DNA of 64,000 nucleotides from Datisca glomerata (GCA_003255025.1 QANY01008095.1:346874-410873), one strand, 5' to 3'. Positions 43,871-57,300 are shown, counted from the first letter of the stretch. Notes: generated by a model from the letters alone, not told the origin. Made by a program: numbers and translations.

Positions 43871-45074
43871 TAGTGTTAATCGTGAGTGTACTTGCTTCTT
43901 TTTACGGTCATATTAAAGTCTTAGTTTTATCCATTAGTGTTAGTAATATTTTCAATATAGATGCTAATGGGCTCATGGATGACATATTAATTACTAAAAA
44001 ATAATAAAAATGTCAAGTATTACATACACATTTTAATTAAAGCATACATCATAACATGAATACAAAAACTAAAAAATTTACATGTAATGTACGCAACGAT
44101 ATCCCAACTCTCATAAACATACGCACGCTTAGGCAAAATACACATTTAAAAATTTAAGTAGGATATTGATACATAGTAATCCTACTAATCTTGTATTAAT
44201 ATCTAGCAATTAACTAACATTAGCTTTGGTCTCTCGAAATAAGTAATAAGAACCATTTATGAGGGATACTACGAAAACGAGTCAAGTTTATATCATTATT
44301 TCACCCAGACTTGTGACAAGTTGACAACTCCTGCTTAGGCAGATCATTTTCAGTTATTTACTTATCAAGGTGATCATTACAAAGACCATACTTATAGAAT
44401 CTAAAACTTCGGATACCCTCTTTTAGGGAGCTTCCAAGATTGAAAACAACATATCCAAGCACCTTACTTTGATCCAATAATAGAGACCGTGAGTTTCGAT
44501 TAAGAATCATGCTCCAACTTCATTATTTTAGTAGAGATCTCTTAAAGAATTTCCTTTTGTCTACTTTAGAGTCTTTGGACCTTGAGTTGTTTCTTATTTA
44601 TGCATGAAGGAAGAAGTGATATTTTAATTGGATATTTGACTAATTTAAAAACGTATTGAGTAAATAAAAAGTGTAACCATAGTTGATTAATATCCACAAT
44701 TTCAAAATAATACTTATAACTTCATATTTCTAAATAAATTTAAGTGAAAAATAATACTTACAATTTTATATTTCTAAACATTTTGTCAGCATAAGTGAAA
44801 AAATTGAGTTCAACAAAAAATATATACCTACTACATGACAAATAATTAATGATAATTGATTTTTATAAATATAAATATTAACATTCTTAATTGCTTGGTG
44901 ACATGTGGATTCTTAATTACTTAACATGTATAGCAAAGAGAGAGAATGAAAATTGACATATGAACAAAAGGAGAGAATAAAAATGGACACCGGACATAAT
45001 ATGAAGATTACATACCCAACTTTATATATGTATATAAAATCTCAAATTTTGTTATTGAAATTAAAAAAAAAATT
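43871..45074. other. AT-rich non-coding stretch
   Basis: No gene recognised. It may include the 5' part of the copia element on the left, but I find no LTR pair. Confidence 0.35.
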
Positions 45075-46457
45075 GCTTGGGCGGCACCATAGAACCAAAC
45101 TGAACTAAATGGAAACTTTCAGTTTCGCTTGGTTCTTTTTTCAAGCCACAATTTGGTTTGGTAATATTGTCCAACCGAACCGTGAACACTCCTAGTAGTT
45201 ATAAGAAAAAATATAGAGAAAATTAACCTTAAAATGTAAGCGATCCAAATAATTTATGGAAGAGAAACTACCTATTTTTCAGTAAGGGCTATTCAATTAG
45301 AACACTTTTGTGCATGTCTATAACAAGAATCTAAATCGTAAAAATATAATTATTTTCTATAGCTAGAACAAGAAACAAATGAAAAAAATCATCATTCAAA
45401 ATGTAAGAGAAAATGACATTAAAAAATGTAATGACAGACTACTTTTTGCAATAACTATATTAAGAAATAAGAGGAAAAAATGACAATCGAAGTGTAAGAG
45501 ATGCATATAGAGTTGATGATACAGAAATTACTTATTTACTACTCATAAGCATAAGGAAAAAAAAGAGCGGAGGCTCATGAGTGAATGAGAGAGAGATGTG
45601 GTGGAGAAGGGAAAAAAGTAGTGGGACATATCTTAACATAAATTTGTTGTTGAAAATAGATGTGAAGAAAACTTATGGGTTCCCAAAAATGAAAACAGAT
45701 ATGTGGTCCTCACTCTTAAGGACCATACAATCTTTAAATTTCAATAAATAACATTTAAAGTGGCTGGTCCAATCTATTAATTTTACAGCTTTTCCTTTTT
45801 TTAATCAAAATTGGTTTAGACCTGTCTATCACATGAAATATAGGTAAAAGATCCCCACCTTTCAGGGTCCCAATAAGAGAGGATAGGGTTTCCTCGATTC
45901 AAAACTAATTTTTAACATAAAAATTAAATCGAATTAAAATTCACGGTCTCATCAAAATGAGTATCAAATCAATCAATTATGTGTATATAAACCGAACCGA
46001 CCAGACGGTAAAATAATTAATTAGTTCAGTCAGGTTTTATAGTCCACCAAAAATTTTAGTTCTATTTTTTAAGAGATCCATCAATGAATTTAATCATACA
46101 TGTTTGAAAATCTTTTTAAGTTTCCATAGATTATAATAAAAACTCACAATTTAAACCATAACATATACATTAAAAATTAAAGAGAGATGAAAGAAATGAG
46201 AAATGAGAGAAATGTAAAAAATATGAAAGGAGAAAAATGTGAGAAAATAAATATTATATACATATGAAGGAGAATAAACGGTCGGTTACGTCAGTTCGGC
46301 CCAAATGTAGAAAGTTTTTGGACTGAACTGAAAGTTTGGTTTTCTTTTTTAAGTTCAAGACCAAAACAGACTATGGTTAGCTAAAAAACGATCAAACCGA
46401 TCATTTTTTGTTCGATCCGGTTCGGTTTGATCGATTTGGTCAGTCTTTTCCACCCTA
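45075..46457. mobile_element. Two AACCGA-rich element fragments
   Basis: 45075-45196 has GAACCAAACTGAAC at the left and CCAACCGAACCGTGAACACT at the right. 45890-46457 has AACCGAACCGACC and GGTTCGGTTTGATCG with an end GTCTTTTCCACCCTAG. Same composition as the element at 16345-16765. The 690 bp between them is AT-rich with no gene. Confidence 0.4.
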
Positions 46458-46479
46458 GGAGGGGTCTTCTTAGAACGAG

Positions 46480-47100
46480 AAATTATATGGGGGGCAACCA
46501 CAATGATAAGGAAGAGTACATATTTTGTATGAATAAGAGAGTTAGAATTGAAGTATTTATCTTTGACTCAGGACGAGACTCCCAGGATCCAGAAATTACG
46601 AACCAACGATCTTTCCAATCATGGCACCAGATGGGAACGTTGTCCACGAGCCCCTCCACCCCCTGGTCCTACCGTTAATGTAGTACCAACCTAGAGGCCA
46701 GGAGGGAGCCTCCTCGCCTAGCTTCTTGGGATGAGTCTTTAGCATAAACAAGAAGTCAAATTTCTCCAACGAGAAATCCCTGCCACTGTAAAGCTTCCAC
46801 AAGACCCAACATCACACCATGACCTTCCAAGAGTTAGGCTAAAGTTGAGCCAAGGTTATCCCCATTAAGGATAACTACCTCTCGAAGAAGGGATGTAGGA
46901 GAAGATGCAACCCACCTTCTAGAGCCGCCGTGTAAAAACCAATCCCACCATGGGGGGCAGTGGCTCTCTTACCATCCTACGGTTGCCGCAGGTGGATGTA
47001 GTCTGGAAGGTGGGACTTCTCCCAAAGGAGGGATAGATCCCCTTCAGTTAGGGAGGAGGGATAGTCGTTAGCCCCCAATAGCCAGGACTCCCAGTCGGGC
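46480..47100 (-). pseudogene. Transposase_28-like fragment (third copy)
   Basis: The minus strand encodes GGIGFYTAALEGGLHLLLHP and FFERLIIINGDNLGSTLA (about 46960-46850). It then has stretches of the frame 46802-46596 and, near 46620-46560, KDRWFVISGSWESRPES. The order 'GLHLLLHPFF...' then 'K-x-WFV' matches the PF04195 type also seen at 32.2 kb. Several stops. It is GC-richer than its surroundings. Confidence 0.55.
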
Positions 47101-48180
47101 TTATATCTCTTTTAAGATCAGAACGAGAACTACTAGTCTCGGTAGACGAGCCTGAGTCCATATGATACTCAACAGCCGACTAAGAGAATGAAAAGACTTG
47201 GAAGAGGCACCTTGTAAAAATTCCATTGGGAAAAATACACACAATTTTCCAGGAAGAAGGAAGTAAAGGCAGAAGAGGAAAACACCAAAGGGCTCGTATC
47301 ACTTAGATAAGGAAAGGTGAGGGATATGAAGGAAACCACTCATTTAAAGGCCCTGGGTAAATGATTCGATAGGTTGGAAGGCCGCCGACCCATGAAGTAA
47401 CATGCTTAAGGAAATGAGCACACACGTCAACGTGACCTGTGACGTGTCAGAAGTTGTGGTCACGTTGTCCTCGCTCTCTCCCCCACACGCCATCATCGCT
47501 TCTACTCTCAAGAAGGACAAGTTTCAAATTCCTATGAACACGAAAACTACACATAGGAAATTTCATTTCGCAGGGGCACCTAACCCGCCCAGATTTGATA
47601 TCTAAGGAATTCAACATTTCGATTCCTGCCCAAAGAAAAGACTTGAAAATCTTCGGACTTGAGCTCGTAGGACACGCACGAAATCCTCGATCGGGGGTAA
47701 CTGTTATGGGTATTTTCAGACTGCCAATGACATGGCGTCGTGTGACATGCCATGACAAACATTTCTACTTTACTCTAGGAAGAGGAATGGGAGAGTTGAG
47801 CTCCCAAAAGGTAAGGAATCGACCTGACCAGGTCGGCCTCCAAATGAGCTAGAGAAACATCAGCCAATGTGAACTAGGGGGCATCAAGGGGCAGGTTTGA
47901 TGCAGGAGCTCGGCTAACCCTATGTTAAACATTATCATTATTCACCGAAAGTAGCGCTCTACGTGGCACTCCCCTATTTGCAACATGCACCGGTCAACTT
48001 CAAATCGCCATAATGAAGAGTCGAGTCAGCCACCAAATGGTCACATCCACCACTTCTAGTAGGACTAAAGATAGATCAATATTTAATCCACTTGTGTAGG
48101 AGAGACTGCACGCCACCCCACGCATGAGATTTTCGGTAACAATTGTCCCCTTGCTAGTTTTGAATTTGGGTTACGTTGTG
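47101..48180. other. GC-richer non-coding stretch, probably retroelement-derived
   Basis: Base composition differs from the flanks and continues the fragment on the left. The overlapping frames on both strands at 47400-47850 are long only because of composition and show no domain. LTR-like text at 47900-48180 (CATGCACCGGTCAACTTC, CGCCACCCCACGCATGAG) has no partner in the window. Confidence 0.35.
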
Positions 48181-48364
48181 ACGGAACTTGTTAAATAAAT
48201 AAGTTATACAACGTGAATACCCTATAATGAACCAAGTAATCTAAAAACTAGCTCAGTCTTAATTCTAAAATGGCAAAAATTATTTAAAATTAACTTATTT
48301 AATTTTAATTAATTAAATTATTAAAAAAACATACGGTTGGGAGTTATCCCATCTATTAGTTTGG

Positions 48365-48393
48365 CTTCACATGGGTTGCCAACCCATGTGAAG
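48365..48393. repeat. Perfect 14-bp stem hairpin
   Basis: CTTCACATGGGTTG, one C, CAACCCATGTGAAG. Outer bases CCATCT/AGATGG (about 48347-48352 and 48394-48399) can extend the stem with a bulge. Unknown origin. Confidence 0.75.
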
Positions 48394-48645
48394 AGATGGC
48401 TTTTAACAATTTTTTATAATTGTTTTTAACATATTTTTACTTCATGAAAAAATGGATTGAAAAAGGAACGAAGGGCCGATTATTTAGTTCTGAAGCCATT
48501 TTCAGAAAATGTTTTTAAATATAGTGAATTGGCTGAACATTTGGTTATCGAAGAATAAAAAGAAATTAGTTAATTTTTGGTTTTCGATTTCATTCGAGTG
48601 TCCACACATTTTGGGTTTTGGTTGATGATTTTGATGAATAGTAAG

Positions 48646-49163
48646 TGTAGAGTAATTTTTTCATTACACTAGAAAATAATGAGAGCCGAGAAAATAAACA
48701 TGAAAGTAAGTAATTTTCACTGATTTTTATTCAATGAATCTTTTAGTTCACAATTTGGCATGTATTTATTGGCTTGTAATACAACCAAATTCCTAAAATA
48801 TATCAAGAATAAATAGAATATTCTTTGAGAATGAGTTTATTCCTTTCAGATTTGCATCATCTTTTAGATGAATGAATGAGAATTGGTTATCAGTATTAAC
48901 AATTTTTTAAATTTAGATCGTTGAATGTACGTGGTGAATTAGGCGGTCGTGACGATCGCTGTCAGCTTTGCAACGGTGGTAATTTTTCTTCCTACCTTGA
49001 TTGGCTATTTTGGCTTATCTGGCTTCCTATATAACTTTTATACTTCGACTATTTGACTAGGGAAGTAACTTTAGATCAGCTTCTTCAGTGCTTTTGTGGT
49101 ATCCACTTTAATTATCTTTCTTCTCTACTAACGTGGCTGAATACCAAAAATTATTCCTGTTCA
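48646..49163 (-). repeat. LTR of the deleted Tat element (3')
   Basis: 518 bp. Followed on the plus strand by TTCACCCCCATTACA, the polypurine tract in minus sense, as at 31571-31585. Confidence 0.72.
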
Positions 49164-49889
49164 TTCACCCCCATTACACTTGATGAAGTCTATCTTCATT
49201 CAGGTGTAATGATTCGATTCCTCATATTTCAATACCAGATATATGGGGCGCCATAGATTTTTAGAGTAGCCTTTTTATGAATGATCTTCTAACAATTATT
49301 TTCTCCTTTCCTCTTTTATTCTTCTTTTCTTTTTGGACCTGCGATAATAATGACCTGTAAAAGTTAACAACAATTTAAATAATAGTTACCTTATCGAGAT
49401 GGATTAGCGTTTGATAGTTGCGTGAGCTATATTTTCTGTCATTCCACTTTCCTATTCTCATTAGAGATTTGTTCTAACGTTCCATTGGCTAAGTATCTGT
49501 TTTGACATTCTACTTTCCCATTCTCGCTAAGTATCTATTCCGAGGCTTCAATTTTCCCGTTCTCGGTCTGTATTTGTTATGCGCTTCAATTTCCCATTCT
49601 CACTAAGTATCTATTTTGACGTTTTGACTCCCCTCATTTATTTCTTTGTCATTTCCCATTCTCATACTCAAATTTAATGGCTATTATTTACAGAATAGGC
49701 CATCCTTCGTTCCAGCTGTCAGCCTTAGAATAGATATTAGCATTGAAGGTCCATTTTTTCCTATAGACTTTCCTTCAATCGAGCTTGTGTCAGACATCAT
49801 TTCATTTTCCTCAATTAATTTATATAACTTTTCGTGTTCAAAGCCAATATAAATTCTTCTTTTCCCTTTAATTGTATTCACTTTCTTCC

Positions 49890-51530
49890 CTTCTTCTCTG
49901 TAAGTCTTCTGTCATCTCTACTTCTCGTTTCTTTTCTATTAGAACTTCCAGTAGCCATGAGTCGGAGTGGAGTTGAATTTAAACCTACAATACCTATAGT
50001 TAGAAATTCGGTTAAGCTTAGTGAGTTTCTTCTTCCTCTTTTTTCTTCTTTTTTTTATATGTTGATTCTCTCTTTTCCTGCAGATAAACTTAAGAATAGG
50101 AAGCCTTACATAACCCAAGAAGACTGAAGAGAAATTAATCCTCACCTTCCGTTACTAGCACAGAAAGTAGTCTGAGCTCATAGACCCGCGCGGCGACGCC
50201 ACGCTTGTCTACTCTCAGCCCTCGCGTTCAGTCACGCCATTCATTGTCATGCCATTGTCTGTTCTACCACGAGATCTTCCAATTGTTTCTCCTTCATTTC
50301 CGTCTTCCACATTTACCCAATCATTTTTTTCTTGTCCAACAAGAGATTCACGTGTCTCTTCTGGCCATTCTTCTCCCAGCGGTTCTAGTTCTGATTCTTC
50401 ATAGGAAAAAACTTTACTTCAAAGAGTGAAAGAAAATCTCAATATGTCAAAGCGACTTCGTACTATGATGGGTGAAGTTGGGAGATGAACTCGCCCTAGA
50501 TCTGACGAAACCAGCTCTTCAAGGGATCCTCCCGTTTTAGATGTTCCTTTCGTTCAAGGTGAGGATTTACCCCCCCCCCTCATTCTGCTGCTCCTCCTCC
50601 TCCTCATGTTCCTACTCCAGTTCTGCCAGCCATTAGTCAAGATCCTACTTCTGGATCTCAAGGAGCAGCTAGAGGTTTTGATCCATGGCGATTCAAAAAA
50701 TTTGATGATATACCAACAACAGTCTGCTTTTTAGATGATGTTCAGTCTTCTCACATTGTTGCCCGTGGGATTAATTATGAGGCTGATTTGGTTACAACTC
50801 ACAACTCTAGGGTTGGCGACCTCGTTTCTTCTCTTAGTCACGACTTAGTCAGAGTATGGTTCTTTGTCCTTTTCCTTCTTCTTGATTATTCCATTACATT
50901 TTTCTTACTATTTTTGTTTTCTCTTCAGGCCATTATTCATCATAATGTTCTCCAAGAGCATCATGCTGCCTCATATTTGGCATTGTAGAAGCTCCAAAGG
51001 GATATTGCTCATTCTGCTGGCATCATTGAAGGTTTTCGTGAAGAAGTTGCTCAATTAAAAGAATCAAAGACTGTACTTGATGAGAAAGTGAAGAAGCAAG
51101 CGGCAAGAGTTGATAGGGCTAAGGCAGAGATTCTAAGTCTGACAGAATCTCTGGGGGCTGCGAAGGAGACATTGAAAACTATTGAGGAGTCTCTGACAGC
51201 TGTTGAGGCAAGAAAAGCTCAAGCTCTAGAACAAAAAGAGAAAAAGGTTGGAGAAGAATATCAAGCTCTTTTTAATGAAGCTGAGTAGGTAATCTACAAT
51301 GTTGGTTACACTGACGGCTCAATGAAGGCCCCTCCAAGAAAAACCCTTTGTGATGTTCCTGTTGATGAGTAGAGTGAAGCCACCACTTCTACAGGCCAAG
51401 CCAAAATCAACCCTTCTGGAGCTGCTGATGATACTCCTTTTACAAGAGATGCTTCGGCCCCTATGAGATCTCTTCTGGGGTTTAGAATGAGGATACTTCT
51501 TCTCTTTAGATTCTTTCTGTTTCAATTGTA
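49890..51530 (+). pseudogene. Antisense extra ORF of the Tat element, C-terminal half kept (coiled coil)
   Basis: Plus strand. A 5' intron runs from the GTAAGT donor at 49900 to CAGTAG at 49954, with ATG at 49957 (MSRSGVEFKPTIPIVRNSVK). Intron 2 is 50021-50083 (GTGAGT to CTGCAG), with the next exon DKLKNRKPYITQED aligning to DKNLNKRSF at 32824. Intron 3 is 50854-50928 (GTATGG to CTTCAG). After it, with one TAG, comes a helix-forming segment, about 50990-51285 (EVAQLKESKTVLDEKVKK, KAEILSLTESLGAAKETLK, EYQALFNEAE), a coiled coil. After a TAG, VIYNVGYTDGSMKAPPRK continues the frame. The PF04195 part between the start and DKLK is deleted. A proline run (50572-50620) and Ser-rich linker lie in the middle. 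Confidence 0.68.
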
Positions 51531-52063
51531 ACGTTTTTTTGCCTTTTCTGTACTTTTCTTTTCATCAATGCAGAAGCCTTTTCAGATTCCTTGATTTTTA
51601 TCTTACTTCAAAGCTATATCAATTAGAATTATTAATCTATTAAAATTTTTACGTCATAGACGTTCATATGTATTGATTTTCTGTCTTGAAGATAGGTAGA
51701 AACTTTTTGGACTTTCATATTCATAGCAAGCCTCCTTCGATTTTCTTTTCCACTAAAGAATTTATGCTATGAAGTTCTTTCCTTAATTTTCTTTTCCCTT
51801 TTTCATTCTAAGATTCGGATTTCCGTCCTTCTTTTCTACTTTGAAGTTCTGACATTTTTCTTTCCTGAAGTGTCGAAGATCCTCTGTTCTTGGCATTCTG
51901 GTTTGAGCTTTCTGGTCTGAGCTCAGCTCCTAAAACTTTTATGGTATGAATTTCTGACTTATTTTATGTTCTAAATTTATGACTATTCTAAGCTCTCTTA
52001 TCTGAGTTCAACTCTTCTTTCTGTTCTAAGCTCAGCTCTTCTTTCTCGACTTCAATTCTTTTT

Positions 52064-52447
52064 TAGAGTATGGCTTATGAATTATCCCTCCTAAAGACTT
52101 ATGCCCGTATTTCCTTTTGAGAGCAAAACTTATGAATTGCCTCTCCCAATGACTTACGCCCTTAGATCCTTCTGAGAGTATGACTTGTGAACTTCCCCTT
52201 CCAAGAACTTACGTCCTTAGTTCTTCTGAGAGTTGGACTTATGAATTACCCATCCCAAGAACTTACACCATTAGTTTCTTCTAAGAGTAGGACTTATGAA
52301 TTGCCTATCCCAAGGACTTACGCCCTTAGTTTCTTCTGAGAGTAAGACTTATGAATTGCCCCTCCCAAGGACTTACGCCATTAGTTCCTTTTAAGAGTAG
52401 GACTTATGAATTTCATATCCTAAGGACTTACACCCTTAGTTCCTTAA
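52064..52447. repeat. Seven-unit tandem repeat, 55-bp period
   Basis: Units start at about 52064, 52119, 52174, 52228, 52283, 52338 and 52393. Each contains GACTTATGAATT, a CCTCCCAAGGACTTACGCC-like core and a GAGAGTA start. Units are 54-55 bp and diverged from each other by several bases. They lie in the 3' spacer of the deleted Tat element. A single related unit lies at 33365-33405 in the other Tat element. Confidence 0.9.
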
Positions 52448-52576
52448 TGTGCTTTCCCGATAGAAGAGTTAGAGGGTTGACTCCAGAGATTTTTACGTGG
52501 AAAACCCTTATAAGAAAAAACCACGGGAAAAAATTCACTATAAAATTATAATTATACAAAGTACTTCTTTAAATGA

Positions 52577-52882
52577 ATGACTGAACCTTACTTATCAGTA
52601 TTAACAACTTTTTAAATTTGGATCGTTGGATGTAGCGTGGTGAATTAGTCTGTCATGATGATCATTGCCAGCTTTGCTACAGTGGTAAAGCTGTATAACT
52701 TTTATACTTCCTGTATAAATTTTATACTTCGACTATTTGACTAGGCCAGTAACTCTAGATCAGCTTCTTCAGATTTGCCAATATGGAAAATTCAGCTATT
52801 CCCATCATGCTTTCGTGGTATCCTTTTTAATTATCTTTCTTCTCTGCTAACGTGTCTGAATACCAAAAAATATTCATGTTCA
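52577..52882 (-). repeat. Truncated LTR of the deleted Tat element (5')
   Basis: Matches 48880-49163 but lacks the first roughly 235 bp. It is joined directly to the element's 3' spacer, which marks the internal deletion. Confidence 0.78.
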
Positions 52883-54396
52883 ATAAGGAAGACTTTGAAG
52901 TTTCGATTTTCGATTATCACACTTCAAAAGGTATTTTTTCTAATCCATAGGGAATAAATTATTTCTCAAAATTTTCAAGATCCAATATTTTTCGCTGTTT
53001 TGATTCCTTCAGGTAGAACGTATTGTGCTTGTATAGAGTTATAGGCTAGCACTCCCATGGGGGAGGCATCACAAGAGCGGCACAGAACAGTCCATGATAG
53101 CAGCTTACATCTGTCAATCCCAATCACAATGGATCAACATAACAATAGTCAAATCTCATGTACATGGGGCATGTAAGTTTGAAAACTTAACAATATATCA
53201 AATTGTTGATTAGCATCAACAATATTTAAAATTAAAAATGTTGTGTAACATCTATACTTTTTTCCTGCTTTATATATTTTGTTTAGATTATCTTGGAATA
53301 ATGATGTAAATGCTTATTTCTTAGTTTTAACAGTTAACATATTTTTCTTTCCTATTTAAATCTAGAATACAAATTTCACTATTTCTATATGTCTGAAGTT
53401 CTTAGAACTTGAAAGGTCGTGTCATGAATAAATTTACTTATAAATTAGACATTCAATGCTCCAAAACATTATTTTTCATCTAAATTACTTCTATAAGTAT
53501 TTTGCTATGCAAATAATGCTAATTAACAATAAGTTCTCTTCAGCACAAGTTATATTTTGTGTTTTTTTTATTGAACTATTTTTTTGTTGTTGTTCTGTGA
53601 TATCATTTTTATGTGTTACTAATCTAATGAGCACGAAAAATAAGAGTTCATTGAACAGAGCGAATCTGTAAATTAACCTCTAATTTAAAGCTAACCAATA
53701 TAAGTGTGTGTGATATATATGTAATATGATGCAATCTTACTTATATTACTTAAGAAGTAGAATTATTTAAATTATAATCTAGAGTTGTTCAATTCCATTA
53801 TTTTTTATAGTTATGATTATAATAATTAAATAAATAATTATGTCGCAAAATGAAATATTAATTATTCAAATTGAGTAATTATAAACTATATGTATCTTAC
53901 GTGATGTCAATCAAATGAAAAGCACTTGTTGTGTAGCTAGTTTAAAAAAATGAAAAGCATACCAAGAAAACCACTCTCTAGTTTCTCAACATTAAAATCA
54001 TAAGCAAAACCAATGATAACTGAGTTGTGAAACAAAACTAGACTTGGTATGTAATTCACCATTAAAAAATCCATTCTGTTGCGAACATGTAATGATTCCT
54101 CATATGTACGCAGTAAGAAATTGTTTGAGACTAAACACAAACATTCTTTCAATTGATTTGCAAATTACAATATTGGATTCCTGCATGTAGATCCTAGAAG
54201 AAACTCATGAATGCTAAAGCGAAAGAATCATCATCAACAGCTAATTATGTCATCCAAAAATTATTCACATTTAAAGTTGATCGAATTTACTCAACCAATG
54301 CTTGTTTTGATGGTTCATCCTCACCATCCGATCACACCTTATCCTCATAACGAAGAAAGAGAGAGATAGAGAGAGTGAGAGGCATAATTTTCACCA
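52883..54396. other. Intergenic region upstream of the fibrillin gene
   Basis: No retroelement motif. A minus-strand 71-codon frame at 53937-54152 is not recognisable. The last 50 bp before the gene hold a GA-rich 5' leader (AAGAAAGAGAGAGATAGAGA, 54354-54380). No convincing TATA box was found. Confidence 0.5.
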
Positions 54397-57300
54397 ATGG
54401 CCTTCGCTACTACTTGTCATTCTCAGGCTCTGTTTAACGCGGGATTCAGTTCTTCCCATACTTCACCGGCTCTACTTCCACTGAAAGCAAAATCCATCCA
54501 TACTCATTTCACCATCTGCGATAAGAAGCAAATCAGCACTTTTGAATCTTTGAAATGGACTACTAAAGTCTCTTTCTTCTCCGGTTTTATGACCAAAGGT
54601 AAGGACGTTGAGAGCCTCAAACAGGAGCTTCTGGATATCATTGCGCCTCTCGATCGTGGCGCTGAGGCTACTCCTGAGGACCAACAACGGGTTGACAAGG
54701 TGAAATTTCGGTTTCTAAACAGAAATTTGAGCTCTGTACTCTTTTATGAGTTTGTTTTATACGCATTTTGTTCCTTTCTAGTTCTTTTTTTAATTTGAAA
54801 CTCCTTTGAAACTTGTAAGTTGCATCAATGCAGTAATCTACAACTATTTTTTTTCTTTTTTCAAAAAAAAAAAAACCTAATCAATGGCGACTGGAAGAAA
54901 AGGGGTGTACCCATGAGAAAAGCTTATATAATCCCAAACTAAGATTAAAGCTACACAGTATACAAGTACTCTGGTTGTATTGCTGGCTAATGAATTCACG
55001 ACGCCTTTTCTTTCATGACTGTAAACTTCTCACAATTTTAGATTTTTAAAGTTGACTTTATCACTTACCTGCAACTTTTTTCTTTTTCAATAGATTGTTC
55101 GTGAGATGGAGGCGCTTAATGAGATAAAGGAACCTCTTAAGTCTAATCTTCTGAATGGGAAATGGGAACTTATATACACAACATCTCAATCCATTCTTCA
55201 GACAAAGGTGTGTTGGCATACATACTCATTTGCTTTAGTCTATTCATCCTTAAAACTCCAGGGAAATTGTAACTCATGAGACATTATCTTCTGGTTCAGT
55301 ACTTAATCCAAGTTTTAAGGAAGTAAATTTATCCGACTTATGCCAAGCTCTAGTTTTTCTTTCTTTTTTCAGTGCTAAGACCCAATTTGTTGCTGTTTAA
55401 TCTGATACCTACTTGATAGTAAGAGATTTATACGATTTCTTTACATTATTTTCCTTACCAATCTTTAAATCACTCCATTTAGTAAGTTCCTGGTTTCATT
55501 ATTTCTTTAATTATTTTTGCATGATGTTGCTTGCAATTTTGTTTTGGTCTGTTTCACTTACCAGACCAATTTCGTTACTACTTATTCTATTGTTTCAATT
55601 TTGTATTAGTGGGTGTAATTCTTTTTGAGATGTATGTTGGATGTTATATTCAACAGGTAAACTTATACATACAAACTTTTCTTATTATCTTCCTTTGTTT
55701 TTAAAATGACACTTTCTGTATGTCCTAACATAATTTTTTGAAGCTATTGTTTATGTAAATAACACTATGCTATTTGTGCAGAGACCAAAGTTCCTTAGAC
55801 CAAATGGAAAAATCTATCAAGCAATTAATGTGGATACTCTAAGGGCTCAAAATTTGGAAACCTGGCCGTTCTTTAATCAGGTGCACTTGTTAGTCAACAT
55901 CTCTACTGCAATTTTTTCTAGTGTAGATATTGGATAGTTTGCAATGGTTATTTGAGCAGTTATGTGAGTGTCTATGTATACATGTTTAAATTTCATTTAC
56001 TTAATAATGACTCGAGAATGTGACCAACTGGTATTTTATACCTTAGCTCTAGATGAAACAAACTTCATCAAGAGAGAGGTGCAAAAAGCGGACAAGATAA
56101 GTGTTCTGAGTAGTGTCAATTTAAGTGTTCTTCTAGCCAAAAAAAAGGGTATATCGAAATTTTGAGTAGTGTTGGCGGATTTAGAGATGGACAATTTAAC
56201 CCTCGCCCATAAAAGACTGTATCTTCCTAGAATCAACTTATCCGAAAATTAGGTGAGACTGCAACTCCGAAAGTGGCTATTTGAACCTCCGAGAAAAGAA
56301 CAGTGGAAAAGTAAACATCGAAAGACTTCTTTGGTAGTATTCCAGCTCAATTAAAATCCTGAAAGAGCAGTAACATCAATAACCAATATGTCTTGTCCAG
56401 AAAAATAATTGTCTAGTATTGGTTTCGACGTCCAATAGATTAACTTCTGATCAATGCAAAACAATTTAGCACACGTGATGCTGCTGCTGCATGATTAAAT
56501 GGAGTACCAACTACCTGAATAACATATCTAGAACTAAAAAGGACCCTTTTATGGTTTAGCAGCGACTATAAGTAATATACTGTAGCTGGGGATATACATT
56601 CTAAATACTTTGTTTTATTCCCTGACTTAGATATGGCATAACAGTAGATTGTGTCACTGCTGAAGAATTTTTCTTTATTTCAACTTAGATACGGAATAAC
56701 CAGAGATTGTTAGACAAGCTTGAAAAAAAGTACCTACATTACACATGCACGTAAAACTTTTGACCAAGTAAAATAATGGTCTGGTTAAAGTTTGCTAGCT
56801 ATTGGAATGGTCTAACACAATAGAACTGCGAAAATGAGAATGATTTAAATGAAAAATTGTGATCGCAGAGCTATATTTGTGATTGGTATGTTCCTTATTT
56901 TATTTTGTCTACGCCAATCATTTGCAACCCAGACTAAATAATCTGACCTTTACTATCGGTATATTTTGTACAGGTGACTGCCAATTTAAAGCCCATAAAC
57001 TCAAGAAGAGTGGCTGTTAAGTTTGACTTCTTCAAAATTTTCGGTGTGGTGGGTTGATTATTTTAGACTACCTTCATTATTGTTTTCATTATTCAAAATT
57101 GTGATTATCACTAGTATTAAACTAATGCATACCAATCAGAAAGCAAGCTACTGGAATAACAGCAGAACACCTTATTCATGATTTTAAAGCATGGTTTCTC
57201 AATTGAATTTCATAAGAGAACATGGTACTTGCCTTGGAATTCATGTTCCGGGGAGATGGGGCAGCATTTCAATGAGTATATAAAAAGTTGAAACAATTTA

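Larger units (their letters stand above)
48646..52882 (-). mobile_element. Internally deleted Tat-type element
   Basis: 3' LTR 48646-49163 (TGTAGAGTAA to CTGTTCA on the plus strand) and truncated 5' LTR about 52577-52882 (ends CATGTTCA). They share CGACTATTTGACTAG, TAGATCAGCTTCTTCAG and TTAATTATCTTTCTTCTCT. Possible target duplication GTAAG (48641-48645) and ATAAG (52883-52887), 4 of 5 bases. Between the LTRs only the polypurine tract, the antisense ORF and the 3' spacer with tandem repeats remain; gag and pol are gone. Confidence 0.8.

Noticed and set aside
47402..47852. Several frames of 60-103 codons on both strands
   Set aside because: GC-richer patch with few stops in any frame; no motif in any of them.
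52064..52447. CRISPR-like array
   Set aside because: Units are directly adjacent without unique spacers and lie in a plant retrotransposon spacer; it is an ordinary tandem repeat.
53937..54152. 71-codon minus-strand frame just upstream of the fibrillin gene
   Set aside because: No family resemblance and no gene signals.
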